Counted from the stretch's first letter, positions 35,480 to 44,642 are shown. The stretch is 64,000 nt of DNA from Pseudomonas sp. Bc-h (GCF_002080045.1 NZ_MUIN01000009.1:301707-365706), one strand, 5' to 3'. Numbers and translations: made by a program. The notes: generated from the sequence alone by a model not told the origin.

Positions 35480-36472
35480 TCATCCGCCGAAACGCAGGCC
35501 CTTGCCCGCCGCAAGCGCCCGCTCGAACGCCAGATTGGCGATGGCGGTGTCCTGCGCGCCGGTGCCGGTGAGATCGCACAGGGTGATGTCCCTCGCGTCA
35601 CTGCGCCCCGGCTTTTGCCTGGCAATCACCTGGCCGAGTTCGGCGAAACGGGTTTCATCGCTGACCGCGCCAGCCGCGAGCGCGTGGTGCAGCTCGCCGA
35701 GGACGCGGGTCTGACTCAGGCGGTCGGCGACGTAGCGGTCGACCTTGGCCAACGCTTGCGCGGCGATTTCATTCTTGTGTTCGGCATCGGAGCCCATCGC
35801 GGTGAGGTGCAGGCCCGGTTGCAGATGACGGGCTTCGATAAGCGGCTCGCGGCTCGGGGTGCAAGTGATGGCAATGTCGACGCCGTCCATGGCCTGCTCG
35901 ATGCTCTGGCACAGACGGATCGCCAGTTCCGTCTCATGGCCGAGCTGTGCCGCAAAGACTTCGGCTTTGGCCGTGTCCCTGGCCCATATCCGCACTTCTT
36001 CAATGGGCCGCACCAGCCGCAGCGCCTGCAATTGCAGCAGCGCCTGCTCACCCGCGCCAATCAACGCCACGCTGCGGCTGTTTTCGCGAGACAGCCAACG
36101 GGCCGCGACCGCCCCTGCCGCTGCCGTGCGCACGGCGGTGAGGTAGCCGTTGTCCAGCAGCAAGGCGTCGAGCAGGCCGGTCCTTGCCGACAGCAGCATC
36201 ATCATGCCGTTGAGGCTTGGCAGGCCCAGTGTGGGGTTGTCGAAAAACCCGGGGCTGACCTTGATCGCGAAGCGCTCCAGGCCTGGAAGGTACGCCGTCT
36301 TCACGTCGACTTCGCCGTTGTGCTCGGGAATGTCCAGACGCAGAATCGGCGGCATCGCCACGGCAGCGGTCGCCAACAGACGAAACGCATGCTCGATGGC
36401 ATCCACGCTCGCCACATCCAGCGCGATGCAGGCGCGCAGATCGCTTTCGCTCAACAGGGTGACTTCAGCCAT
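35480..36472 (-). CDS. eutC: Ectoine utilization protein EutC (ornithine cyclodeaminase family)
   Basis: This 330-residue NAD-binding protein of the OCD/mu-crystallin family has NAD-site motif ALIGAGEQALLQLQALRLVRPIEEVRIWARD. The N-terminal part has FAIKVSPGFFDNPTLGLPSLNGMM. In ectoine clusters EutC works with EutA and EutB to turn hydroxyectoine into ectoine. The start at 36472 has GAAGGAGA upstream; the longer frame overlaps eutB needlessly. It lies 31 bp after eutB. Confidence 0.9.
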   Translation of the reverse strand: MAEVTLLSESDLRACIALDVASVDAIEHAFRLLATAAVAMPPILRLDIPEHNGEVDVKTAYLPGLERFAIKVSPGFFDNPTLGLPSLNGMMMLLSARTGLLDALLLDNGYLTAVRTAAAGAVAARWLSRENSRSVALIGAGEQALLQLQALRLVRPIEEVRIWARDTAKAEVFAAQLGHETELAIRLCQSIEQAMDGVDIAITCTPSREPLIEARHLQPGLHLTAMGSDAEHKNEIAAQALAKVDRYVADRLSQTRVLGELHHALAAGAVSDETRFAELGQVIARQKPGRSDARDITLCDLTGTGAQDTAIANLAFERALAAGKGLRFGG

Positions 36473-36503
36473 TACAGGTCTCCTTCGATGCGCGTTGAGG
36501 CGT

Positions 36504-37475
36504 TCACTGGCTGGCTCCGGCGAGCACGCGCAGATGTTGTTCAAGATCGACGTTGCGCCCGCTCACCACCACGACGATGGGTCCCCTCGGCTCGATCAGG
36601 CCTTCAAGCAGGGCCGAGATGCCGACGGCTGCAGCCCCTTCGACGACTTGCCGTTCCTCGAAATACGCATGCCTAATGCCATTGCCGATGGACGCTTCGT
36701 CCAGCAGATGAACCTGATCGCAGAGATCGCGAGTCATGGCGAAGGTGTATTGGTTGTCCAGACCGATGCCGCCGCCTAGCGAATCGGCCAGGGTCGGCAG
36801 CTCTTCGACTTCCACGGGCTGGCCGGCTTGCAGGCTGGCGTGCATGGCCGCGCCGCGCTGCATCGAAATGCCGTGCAGTCGGATATCTGGATTGGCGGAT
36901 TTCAGCGCCAACGCCACACCGGCGAACAGCCCTCCGCCAGACAAGGGCACCAGCACTTGGGCGACATCCGGGACTTGCTCGATGATTTCCAGCCCCAGCG
37001 TGCCTTGCCCGGCAATGATCGCCGGATGGTCGAAAGGAGGCAGCAATGCGGCGCCCTGCTCCCGCGCAATGCGTTCAGCTTCGTGCTGGGCGTCGTCCTG
37101 AGAGCGGCCGATGATGCAGACCTCGGCACCGAGGTCGCGAATGGCCTGGACCTTGTTGGGGGGTACTAATTGCGAGAGGCAGATGGTGGCTTTGACGTTA
37201 AGTTGCGAAGCGGCGTAAGCCAGGGCGCGACCGTGATTACCGGTCGAGGCGGCAACTACGCCTTTGGCGCGTTGCTCGATGCGCAGTTGCGCGATGGCAT
37301 TGCTCGCGCCGCGTAACTTGAAGCTGCCAGTGATTTGCTGCGATTCCAGCTTCAGGTAGACCGGCACGCCAACCCGTTTCGACAGGCTCGGCGAATGCTC
37401 CATGGGCGTGACCCGCACCAGCGACGCAATGCGCTGACGAGCGAGATAGACATCGTTGAGCTGCAACCCTGACAT
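36504..37475 (-). CDS. eutB: Hydroxyectoine utilization dehydratase EutB
   Basis: This 323-residue PLP-dependent fold-II enzyme of the threonine/serine dehydratase type has its PLP lysine K53 in ITGSFKLRGASNA. The asparagine loop is STGNHGRALAYAA and the glycine-rich phosphate loop is LSGGGLFAG. In hydroxyectoine use it is thought to remove water from the hydroxylated ring. It is the first gene of the minus-strand catabolic operon. An ATTGCCCTAGTACATT box lies 58 bp upstream, matching one upstream of enuR. Confidence 0.9.
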   Translation of the reverse strand: MSGLQLNDVYLARQRIASLVRVTPMEHSPSLSKRVGVPVYLKLESQQITGSFKLRGASNAIAQLRIEQRAKGVVAASTGNHGRALAYAASQLNVKATICLSQLVPPNKVQAIRDLGAEVCIIGRSQDDAQHEAERIAREQGAALLPPFDHPAIIAGQGTLGLEIIEQVPDVAQVLVPLSGGGLFAGVALALKSANPDIRLHGISMQRGAAMHASLQAGQPVEVEELPTLADSLGGGIGLDNQYTFAMTRDLCDQVHLLDEASIGNGIRHAYFEERQVVEGAAAVGISALLEGLIEPRGPIVVVVSGRNVDLEQHLRVLAGASQ

Positions 37476-37532
37476 GACCGCGTCCCGACCTGAGTGTTGG
37501 TCGCAGTCTAAAAGCGGCAAATTGTGCTGATG

Positions 37533-37548
37533 AATGTACTAGGGCAAT
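37533..37548 (-). promoter_or_regulatory. Candidate EnuR operator upstream of eutB
   Basis: ATTGCCCTAGTACATT on the minus strand is one mismatch from the palindrome ATTG-N2-CTAG-N2-CAAT. It lies 58 bp before the eutB start. Related copies lie at 39097-39112 and 39196-39211 in the enuR/ehuB intergenic region. Confidence 0.55.
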
Positions 37549-37637
37549 TTTCAGATAAATCTTTTTTCGATCTTTCCAGGGTCTAGCGTCGAAGGACGGA
37601 TCGCTTCTGATCGGGCGCTGTAGGAGCTGCGGCCTAT

Positions 37638-39035
37638 CTAAAAATCATGAATGCTCGGGTACTGCCCGAAGATCTCGCGCATGCTGATCAGCGCTTCGCG
37701 CATTTCTTCATCAGTGCATTCGGCGCCAACACACAGCCGCACGCCTCGCGCCCGTGGCACACCGCGAACGGTGAACGGGTCGGGTGAGGCGACTGCGATG
37801 TGGCGTTGGCGCAACTCGCGCACCAGGCTGTCCAGTTCCCAGTGCTTGGGAATGCCAATCCAGGCGTTCAGCGAATTGGGGTGCTGGCCCTGAATATATT
37901 CGCTCAGGTATTCGCTGACCATCGCCTGCCGCCCGTTCAACAGCCGACGTTGCAGGCGCAACAGGGTGTCAGCACGGCCATCGCGAATCCAGCGCGCAGC
38001 CACTTCGGCCATCATCGGCGTCGCCATCCAGCTGTTCACCCGCAGGATACTTTCTGTGCGCAGGGCCAAGCGCTTGGGCATGGTCAGAAAACCAATGCGC
38101 ATACCGGTGAGAATCGACTTGGTCATGCTGGTGCAATAGAACGACAGTTCCGGCAGGTAATGGCTGATCGGCGGCGCGCGGCGTTCATCGAGCAAAGGCC
38201 CGTACACATCGTCCTCGATGATGTGTACGCCGAAACGCCGGGCGATGTCGGCGATCTCGCGACGGCGGCTGTCGGGCATCAGGCTGGTGGTGGGGTTGCT
38301 CAGGTTCGGCGTGCACACCAGGGCGGTAATGCGTTCGTTGCTGCACATGTCCTCGAAATGCTCGGGGTCGATGCCGTAGCGATCCATTTCCAGGCCTTTG
38401 AGCGTGAACCCCAGCACCTGGGAATTGCCGATCACGCCGTGGTCGGTCAGGCCTTCGCACAGCACCACATCATCGGGACCGGCCAGAGATGCCAGGGCGA
38501 GAAAGATGCCGTGCGCCGCGCCGTTGGTGATGAGGATGTCATCGCGCTCGACCTTCAGCCCCTGACGCCCGATCCAGTGCACCGCCGCCTCACGATGGGA
38601 CTCGAAGCCGGCGATGGGTCGGCAGGCACGAATCCAGGGCTGGTCTTCTTCGGTGCTGAGCTCGGCGCAGGTGTCGCGCCAGAAGCGGTCGTGCTCGAGG
38701 GTGTGCATGATGCGCGCGGTGGAGAAGTCCACCAGCGCCCGTTCGGGGCTGTCGAGTATGTAAGTGGCGACGCGATCGCTCATGCGCCGGGACACAAAAC
38801 TGCCGCGCCCGACCTCGCAACGCACCAGCCCCTGCCGCTCCAACTCTTTATAGGCATTGGTCACGGTCTGCACGCTGATACCCACCGCGTCTGCGACCTG
38901 ACGTTGTGGCGGCAGGCGCTGATCGTCCACCAGCACGGCATTCTCGATGTCGCTGGCGATGGCCTGCACCAGAATCTTGTACTTGGATTCGCCACCCCGG
39001 GCCTGATCCACGGCCGCTCGCCATTTTTCCATCAT
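37638..39035 (-). CDS. enuR: EnuR, MocR-type regulator of ectoine use
   Basis: This 465-residue GntR/MocR regulator has an N-terminal winged HTH (about 15-85; LPPQRQVADAVGISVQTVTNAYKELERQGLVRCEVGRGSFV). A fold-I aminotransferase-like domain follows, with EDDVYG and the PLP lysine K306 in CTSMTKSILTG. In ectoine degraders EnuR uses PLP to sense N-acetyl-diaminobutyrate or diaminobutyrate and represses import/catabolic genes until they appear. It sits between the eut/doe operon and divergent ehuB. Start: ATG 39035 or the adjacent ATG 39032; the upstream frame extension lacks a ribosome site. Confidence 0.9.
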   Translation of the reverse strand: MMEKWRAAVDQARGGESKYKILVQAIASDIENAVLVDDQRLPPQRQVADAVGISVQTVTNAYKELERQGLVRCEVGRGSFVSRRMSDRVATYILDSPERALVDFSTARIMHTLEHDRFWRDTCAELSTEEDQPWIRACRPIAGFESHREAAVHWIGRQGLKVERDDILITNGAAHGIFLALASLAGPDDVVLCEGLTDHGVIGNSQVLGFTLKGLEMDRYGIDPEHFEDMCSNERITALVCTPNLSNPTTSLMPDSRRREIADIARRFGVHIIEDDVYGPLLDERRAPPISHYLPELSFYCTSMTKSILTGMRIGFLTMPKRLALRTESILRVNSWMATPMMAEVAARWIRDGRADTLLRLQRRLLNGRQAMVSEYLSEYIQGQHPNSLNAWIGIPKHWELDSLVRELRQRHIAVASPDPFTVRGVPRARGVRLCVGAECTDEEMREALISMREIFGQYPSIHDF

Positions 39036-39096
39036 TGCCTGTAGACCTTGTCCAAATCCGATGCGGACAGCATCTCCCGAGAATACGCATCGGGCA

Positions 39097-39112
39097 ATTG
39101 TCCTAGTGCAAT
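39097..39112 (+). promoter_or_regulatory. Candidate EnuR operator upstream of enuR
   Basis: ATTGTCCTAGTGCAAT is a perfect ATTG-N2-CTAG-N2-CAAT palindrome, 62 bp before the enuR start. The same spacing separates the second copy from eutB. Confidence 0.6.
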
Positions 39113-39128
39113 GCAATGTCTGGCAGAC

Positions 39129-39238
39129 CTTTTGTATGCTCGGTGTCAGGTCGAAGCAAAACTGCCATCACAGCAGTGAAAAACCTTCATATCGACTTGT
39201 ACTGGTACGGCCCCGGCCGTATGAGCGGCATACAAAAG
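39129..39238. promoter_or_regulatory. enuR-ehuB divergent promoter region
   Basis: Within the 292-bp intergenic gap, CTTTTGTATGC (39129-39139) recurs inverted as GCATACAAAAG (39228-39238), a perfect 11-bp pair. Between them lies a diverged copy of the EnuR-like box, CTTGTACTGGTACGGC (39196-39211), which overlaps the dyad TACGGCC-CC-GGCCGTA (39206-39221). The symmetry suggests two divergent promoters under shared control. The exact -35/-10 pairs are not clear to me. Confidence 0.45.
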
Positions 39239-39327
39239 CCTGCTCCAGTACGTTTTGCTCTTAGCGTCACTGCCTCCTAACACAGAGCCGTTTGCAACGG
39301 GTCCACAAGAAACAGGAGATTTTATCG

Positions 39328-40185
39328 ATGAGCAATTTTGCACACAGCGTCACCCTTCCCCTGCGTCGCCTGTTCGTGGCTTGTGCGTTGTTCGGCCTGA
39401 CCGCCGGCGCTCAGGCGGCGACCACCCTGGAAACGGTCAAGGCCAACAGCGCCATCCGTATCGGCTACGCCAACGAATCGCCTTTCGCCTACACCGAAAC
39501 CAATGGCAACGTGACCGGCGAATCCCCTGAAATCGCCAAGATCATCTTCGCCAAACTGGGTATCAAGAAGGTCGACGGCGTGCTCACCGAATGGGGATCG
39601 TTGATTCCCGGGCTGCGCGCCGGTCGCTTCGACGTGATTGCCGCGGGCATGTACATCACCCCGGCGCGCTGCAAGCAGGTGATCTTCACCGACCCGCAGT
39701 ACCAGTTACCGGACGCGCTGCTGGTGGAGAAAGGCAACCCGAAAAAACTCCACAGCTACGAAGACATCGCCAAAAACCCCGACCTTAAAGTGGCGATCAT
39801 GGCCGGCACCGTCAACCTGCAATATGCGCGAGACAGCGGCGTGAAAGACTCGCAGATTCTTCAGGTGCCGGACACCACCGCGCAATTGCAGGCCGTGCGC
39901 GCCGGGCGGGCCGATGCCGCCGTCGGTACCCAGCTGACCATGAAAGGTCTGGCAAGCAAGGGTGGCGAAAAGGTCATGGCTGAAACCGACTTCAAGGACG
40001 ATCCATCGCACATTGGCTATGGCGCCCTGGCCTTCCGCCCGGAAGACAAGGACCTGCGCGACGCCGTCAATGCCGAGTTGAAGAAGTGGCTGGGTACCGA
40101 GGATCACCTCAAGGCCGTCGCCCCGTTCGGCTTCGACAAGGACAACCTCACCACCAAGACCGCCGCCGAGCTGTGCGGTCAGTGA
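39328..40185 (+). CDS. ehuB: Ectoine/hydroxyectoine ABC transporter, substrate-binding protein
   Basis: This 285-residue periplasmic SBP_bac_3 protein has a signal peptide (1-30, ending AGAQA). The mature domain begins LETVKANSAIRIGYANESPFAYTETNGNVTGESPEIAK and includes GLRAGRFDVIAAGMYITPARC, both typical of EhuB. It captures ectoine and hydroxyectoine for the EhuCD permease. The ribosome site CAGGAG precedes ATG 39328. First gene of ehuBCDA, divergent from enuR. Confidence 0.93.
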   Translation: MSNFAHSVTLPLRRLFVACALFGLTAGAQAATTLETVKANSAIRIGYANESPFAYTETNGNVTGESPEIAKIIFAKLGIKKVDGVLTEWGSLIPGLRAGRFDVIAAGMYITPARCKQVIFTDPQYQLPDALLVEKGNPKKLHSYEDIAKNPDLKVAIMAGTVNLQYARDSGVKDSQILQVPDTTAQLQAVRAGRADAAVGTQLTMKGLASKGGEKVMAETDFKDDPSHIGYGALAFRPEDKDLRDAVNAELKKWLGTEDHLKAVAPFGFDKDNLTTKTAAELCGQ

Positions 40186-40267
40186 TTGCGTCGATCTGAA
40201 CCACGCCGGGCGCGGCTCCTGCGGGCCGCGCCCATTCCCTGCGTAAACCTGAACACTGGGTCGAGCC

Positions 40268-40927
40268 ATGGGCGAATTACTACCGTTATTGCTACAAGGC
40301 GCCTGGGTCACGCTCCAGGTCACGTTCTACGGATCGTTGCTGGCGATTGCCGCCGCGATCCTCGCCGCTCTGGGGCGGATGTCGCCCTGGCTGCCGGTGC
40401 GCTGGTTCTCCATCGCCTACATCGAACTGTTTCGCGGCACCTCGCTGCTGGTGCAGTTGTTCTGGCTGTTTTTCGTGCTGCCGCTGCCGCCCTTCAATAT
40501 CGAGATGAGCCCTTTCGCCGTAGCGATTGTCGGCCTGGGTCTGCACATCGGCGCCTATGGGGCGGAAGTGATGCGCGGCGCGATCAGTTCGGTCGCCAAG
40601 GGGCAATACGAAGCCAGCGTTGCGTTGAACTTCACGGCCTTCACCCGCTTTCGCCGGATCATCCTGCCGCAAGCACTGCTGGCAGCGATTCCACCGGGCA
40701 CCAACCTGCTCATCGAACTGTTGAAGAACACCTCGCTGGTATCGCTGATCACCCTGTCGGACCTGAGCTTCCGCGCTCGCCAGCTCGATCAGGCGACCTT
40801 CGAAACCCTGCAGATCTTCACCCTGGCGCTGATCATGTATTTCGTCATGGCGCAGCTGATCAACTTCGCCATGCGCCGCTTTGAACGCCGCTTGAGCCGT
40901 GGCCGGATGCGCGGAGGTCTGTCATGA
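40268..40927 (+). CDS. ehuC: Ectoine/hydroxyectoine ABC transporter, permease EhuC
   Basis: This 219-residue inner-membrane permease has five predicted helices and the HisMQ-type start LLLQGAWVTLQVTFYGSLLAI. The EAA loop is GAYGAEVMRGAISSVAKGQYEASVAL. With EhuD it forms the channel of the ectoine importer. It lies 82 bp after ehuB, and its stop overlaps the ehuD start by 4 bp. Confidence 0.92.
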   Translation: MGELLPLLLQGAWVTLQVTFYGSLLAIAAAILAALGRMSPWLPVRWFSIAYIELFRGTSLLVQLFWLFFVLPLPPFNIEMSPFAVAIVGLGLHIGAYGAEVMRGAISSVAKGQYEASVALNFTAFTRFRRIILPQALLAAIPPGTNLLIELLKNTSLVSLITLSDLSFRARQLDQATFETLQIFTLALIMYFVMAQLINFAMRRFERRLSRGRMRGGLS

Positions 40928-41583
40928 ACAGTTTCTTCGACTGGCAGTACGCGCTGCAGATTCTTCCCGACCTGCTGCGCGCCTCCCTCAACACCCTGGG
41001 CATCACCCTGATCGGTTTCGTGATCGCCATCGTGCTCGGCCTGTTCCTGGCCATAGGCCGGCGCAGCAAGCACTACTGGCTGTCCTGGCCGACTACGCTG
41101 GTGATCGAGTTCATCCGCAGTACGCCGCTGCTGATTCAGGTGTACTTCCTGTATTACGTGCTGCCGAACTATGGCGTCAGCATGAGCGCGATGCAGGTGG
41201 GCATCATCGGCATCGGCGTGCACTACGCCTGCTACATCGCCGAGGTCTATCGCAGTGGTCTGGATGCCGTGCCCCGCGCGCAGTGGGAAGCGGTCACCGC
41301 GCTGAACATGAGGCCCTATATTGCCTATCGCAACATCATCCTGCCCCAGGCGTTCAGGCCGATTCTGCCGCCGCTGGGCAACTACCTGATCGCCATGCTC
41401 AAGGACACCCCGGTGCTGTCGGCGATCACCGTGGTGGAGATCATGCAACAGGCGAAAAACATCGGATCGGAAAGCTTCCGTTATCTGGAGCCGATCACCA
41501 TGGTCGGCCTGTTCTTCCTGGCTTTGAGCATTGTTCTGGCCTATCTGGTACGGCGCCTCGAATTGCGCCTGGAGCTACGCTAA
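40924..41583 (+). CDS. ehuD: Ectoine/hydroxyectoine ABC transporter, permease EhuD
   Basis: This 219-residue inner-membrane permease of the HisMQ type has EAA loop HYACYIAEVYRSGLDAVPRAQWEAVTAL. It has the same size as EhuC and about 5 helices. ATGA coupling with ehuC upstream, and a 1-bp overlap (TAATG) with ehuA downstream, indicate one translationally coupled unit. Confidence 0.92.
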   Translation: MNSFFDWQYALQILPDLLRASLNTLGITLIGFVIAIVLGLFLAIGRRSKHYWLSWPTTLVIEFIRSTPLLIQVYFLYYVLPNYGVSMSAMQVGIIGIGVHYACYIAEVYRSGLDAVPRAQWEAVTALNMRPYIAYRNIILPQAFRPILPPLGNYLIAMLKDTPVLSAITVVEIMQQAKNIGSESFRYLEPITMVGLFFLALSIVLAYLVRRLELRLELR

Positions 41584-42464
41584 TGACTTCTACCGTATCG
41601 ACCTCGTCGGCTGCCTTCTCGCAATTCACGCAACTGGCAGCGACCGCGCACCCTCATGAGGCCAACGCCATGCCCCTGTCCCACAGCGCTCAGCCACTGG
41701 TGAGCTTCAAGGACGTGACCAAGCGCTACGGCAACTTCACGGTGCTGGACAAGCTCAACCTCGACGTCGCCCCCGGTGAGAAAGTCGCGATCATCGGCCC
41801 CAGCGGCTCGGGCAAATCCACCCTGCTGCGCGTGTTGATGACCCTGGAAGGCATCGACGAAGGGCAGATTCAGGTCGACGGCGAGTCGCTGACCCACATG
41901 CCGGGACGCGGCGGCCTGCTGGTGCCGGCCAACGACAAACATATTCGTCGAGTGCGCGGCAAGATCGGCATGGTGTTCCAGAGCTTCAACCTGTTCCCGC
42001 ACATGACCGCATTGCAGAACGTCATCGAAGCGCCCGTGCATGTGCTGGGCATGAAGGCCAAGGAAGCCCGGGAGCGCGCCGCCGACCTGCTGGAACTGGT
42101 AGGCCTGGGCACTAAACTCGAGCACTACCCTTCGCAGCTTTCCGGCGGTCAGCAGCAACGCGTCGCCATCGCTCGCGCCCTGGCCATGCGTCCCAAGGTG
42201 ATGCTGTTCGACGAAGTGACCTCGGCGCTGGACCCTGAACTGTGCGGCGAAGTGCTCAACGTCATCCGCAAGCTCGGCGCCGAGCACAAGTTGACGATGC
42301 TGATGGTCACCCACCAGATGGGCTTTGCCCGGGAATTCGCGGATCGTGTGTGCTTTTTTTACAAGGGCCAGATCCATGAACAGGGTACGCCGTCGCAGAT
42401 CTTCGAGAACCCGCAGCAGGAAAGGACCTGCGCGTTCCTGAGTGCAGTGAAAGAGGCGAACTGA
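41583..42464 (+). CDS. ehuA: Ectoine/hydroxyectoine ABC transporter, ATP-binding protein
   Basis: This ABC ATPase has Walker A GPSGSGKST (residues 72-80), Q-loop VFQSFNLFPHMTAL, signature LSGGQQQR and Walker B VMLFDEVTSALD followed by the H-loop VTHQMG. It powers ectoine uptake. The TAATG start gives 293 residues with a 30-residue Ser/Ala-rich extension. An ATG at 41670 (MPLSHSAQPLV) would give a 264-residue protein closer to the usual family size, so the true start is undecided. Confidence 0.92.
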   Translation: MTSTVSTSSAAFSQFTQLAATAHPHEANAMPLSHSAQPLVSFKDVTKRYGNFTVLDKLNLDVAPGEKVAIIGPSGSGKSTLLRVLMTLEGIDEGQIQVDGESLTHMPGRGGLLVPANDKHIRRVRGKIGMVFQSFNLFPHMTALQNVIEAPVHVLGMKAKEARERAADLLELVGLGTKLEHYPSQLSGGQQQRVAIARALAMRPKVMLFDEVTSALDPELCGEVLNVIRKLGAEHKLTMLMVTHQMGFAREFADRVCFFYKGQIHEQGTPSQIFENPQQERTCAFLSAVKEAN

Positions 42465-42600
42465 CACCAATGCATCAGGATGAGTCCGCTCATCCTGAAC
42501 GTTGATGAAAGTCCCACGTTTCGTCCGGGCATAACCCCAACGACCCGCTAAGCTTGCTCTGTTGGCGCTTGCATCAGACATCGCTCGGGGGAGTTGAAGC

Positions 42601-43059
42601 ATGCTCATCAAATGGGTACTGGCTGCGTTGCACTTGTTGGCTTTCGGCTTTGCATTGGCGGCGGTTCTGGCGCGGGGACGGGCGCTGCGGCGATTGCGCA
42701 CCGATGATCCACGCTCCTTTCGCGATGTGTTCGTGGTCGACAATATCTGGGGTGTTTCGGCGGGCATTCTGTTGGTGACCGGCGCCTTTCGAGCGTTTGG
42801 CGGGTTGGAGAAAGGCTCGTTCTATTACCTGCACCAACCGCTGTTTCATCTGAAGATGACTGCGTTCGTCGCCATTCTCGCGCTGGAGGTGGTGCCGATG
42901 TTCGCCCTGATCAAATGGCGCATCGCATTCAAGAAAAATCTGCCCATCGATACCAGCCGTTCACGACGCTTTGCCCGGATCAGTCATATGGAAGCGGCAT
43001 TGATGGTGGTCATCGTCATCGCCGCCACGGGCATGGCGCGGGGGATCTTGTTGAGTTGA
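42601..43059 (+). CDS. DUF2214 family membrane protein
   Basis: This 152-residue protein has four transmembrane helices and the DUF2214 features DNIWGVSAGILLVTGAFRAFGGLEKGSFYYLHQPLFHLKM. Paired histidines (HQPLFHLK and SHMEA) could bind heme or metal, as in related four-helix membrane proteins, but this is inference. The ribosome site GGGGAG precedes the ATG. A separate gene 136 bp after ehuA; role unknown. Confidence 0.84.
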   Translation: MLIKWVLAALHLLAFGFALAAVLARGRALRRLRTDDPRSFRDVFVVDNIWGVSAGILLVTGAFRAFGGLEKGSFYYLHQPLFHLKMTAFVAILALEVVPMFALIKWRIAFKKNLPIDTSRSRRFARISHMEAALMVVIVIAATGMARGILLS

Positions 43060-43060
43060 G

Positions 43061-43170
43061 CGCGTGGGAATGCCTAGCAAATCTATCTATTTTGATCATT
43101 CCCACGCTCCGCGTGGGAATGCAGCCTCTGACGCTCTGCGTCTACCCCGGCGGACGCGGAGCGTGGGCAC
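43061..43170. repeat. Mosaic of intergenic palindromes
   Basis: The perfect palindrome CATTCCCACGC-TCC-GCGTGGGAATG at 43097-43121 is flanked by a partial copy GCGTGGGAATGCC (43062-43074) and a GACGC/GCGTC-rich hairpin ending GGAGCGTGGGCAC. This is the CATTCCCACGC/GCGTGGGAATG intergenic repeat of Pseudomonas, here between convergent genes. Confidence 0.75.
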
Positions 43171-43207
43171 CATCAAAGAGCATCAACAGCGCCGAAGCGG
43201 AATCGCT

Positions 43208-44527
43208 TCAGCTCACCCAGAAATACATCAGCGCCAAATTCGCCGCCGAGATCAGGCCGAACAACCCCCAGGCCAGGGTCTTGGTCAGGGTGCTGTTGGC
43301 GAATGGGCCCATCAGTTGTTTGTCGCTGGTAAAGCGGATCAACGGCCACAACGCGAATGGCAGTTGCAGGCTGAGCACGACCTGGCTCAGCACCAGCATC
43401 TTGCCCACTGCGCCGTCACCGAACCAGATCACGCCGATCAGCGCCGGAATCAGTGCCAGCGCCCGTGTGATCAAACGACGTTGCCAGCACGGAATCTTGG
43501 CCTTGAGAAAACCTTCCAGCACCACTTGCCCGGCAATGGTGCCGGTGAAGGTCGAGCTCTGCCCCGCCGCCAGCAATGCCACACCAAACAACACGCTCGC
43601 CAGCGCCCCGCCGACCAATGGATCGAGCAGGTGATAGGCGTCCTGAATTTCCACCACATCGGCGTGACCGCTGCCGTGGAAGGCTGCTGCGGCGAGGATC
43701 AGGATCGCGGCGTTGATCACCAGCGCCATGCTCAGCGAGGCAATGGTATCGACCCGGGCATAGCGAATCGCGCTGGCCTTGCTTTCCACCGACGTGCCAT
43801 TGACCCGTGTCTGCACCACCGATGAATGCAGGTACAGGTTATGCGGCATCACCGTCGCGCCAAGAATGCCGATGGCGATGTACAGCGGCTCCTGAGCACT
43901 CAGCACATCCCAGGACGGTTTCAGGCCCGCGAACACATCCGGCCAGAACGGTTTGATCAGCACCAGCTCGATGAAGAAACAGGTGGCGATGGTTGCGATC
44001 AGGCCCAGTACGATGGCCTCCAGGCGGCGGAAGTTGGCGCCCTGCAATGCCAGCACGATCACCGTATCGAACGCGGTCAAGGCCACGCCGGTGGTGATCG
44101 AGACGCCCAGCAACAGGTGAAAGGCCAGCGCGGCGCCGAGCACTTCGGCAAGGTCGGTCGCCAGAATCGACAGCTCCGCCAGAATCCATTGCCCCATGCC
44201 GACCCGATGGCTGTAGCGCTCGGCGGACAGCTGCGCCAGGTCGCGCCCGGTGGCGATCCCCAGGCGTGAGCAGAGGTTCTGCAAGACCATCCCCGACAGG
44301 CTCGCCAGCACCACGACGAATAGCAGCGCGTAGCCGAAGCGCGAGCCGGCTTCGATGGCCGTGGCCCAATTGCCGGGGTCCATGTAGCCGATGGAGATCA
44401 GCAGACCGGGGCCGACGAACAGCATCATTTTGCGCAAGAACGACGCATTGGCCGGGATGGCGACGCTGTCGGTCACGGCGGAGGGGCAGAAAGGAGCGGT
44501 GGCGGTGGTCGGGAGTCTGTATTTCAC
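43208..44527 (-). CDS. mntH: Nramp divalent metal transporter (MntH family)
   Basis: This 439-residue membrane protein has 11 predicted helices. The Nramp metal-site motif is DPGNWATAIEAGSRFGYALL in helix 1, and MPHNLYLHSSVVQTR in helix 6 supplies the MPH residues. It imports Mn2+ (and Fe2+) with protons. The start is GTG 44527; the next candidate ATG is inside the conserved part. I saw no yybP-ykoY element or obvious Mur/Fur box in the 115-bp divergent gap with the MFS gene. Confidence 0.9.
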   Translation of the reverse strand: MKYRLPTTATAPFCPSAVTDSVAIPANASFLRKMMLFVGPGLLISIGYMDPGNWATAIEAGSRFGYALLFVVVLASLSGMVLQNLCSRLGIATGRDLAQLSAERYSHRVGMGQWILAELSILATDLAEVLGAALAFHLLLGVSITTGVALTAFDTVIVLALQGANFRRLEAIVLGLIATIATCFFIELVLIKPFWPDVFAGLKPSWDVLSAQEPLYIAIGILGATVMPHNLYLHSSVVQTRVNGTSVESKASAIRYARVDTIASLSMALVINAAILILAAAAFHGSGHADVVEIQDAYHLLDPLVGGALASVLFGVALLAAGQSSTFTGTIAGQVVLEGFLKAKIPCWQRRLITRALALIPALIGVIWFGDGAVGKMLVLSQVVLSLQLPFALWPLIRFTSDKQLMGPFANSTLTKTLAWGLFGLISAANLALMYFWVS

Positions 44528-44642
44528 GGGAGTCCGGCGGGTGATTGCGATCAGCCATGGAGCTTAAACGCCCGGAAATATTTTGTCTTGAATCAATGCA
44601 AAAGCTCTAACATGCGTCGTCCCACGGAACTGGAAAACAATA

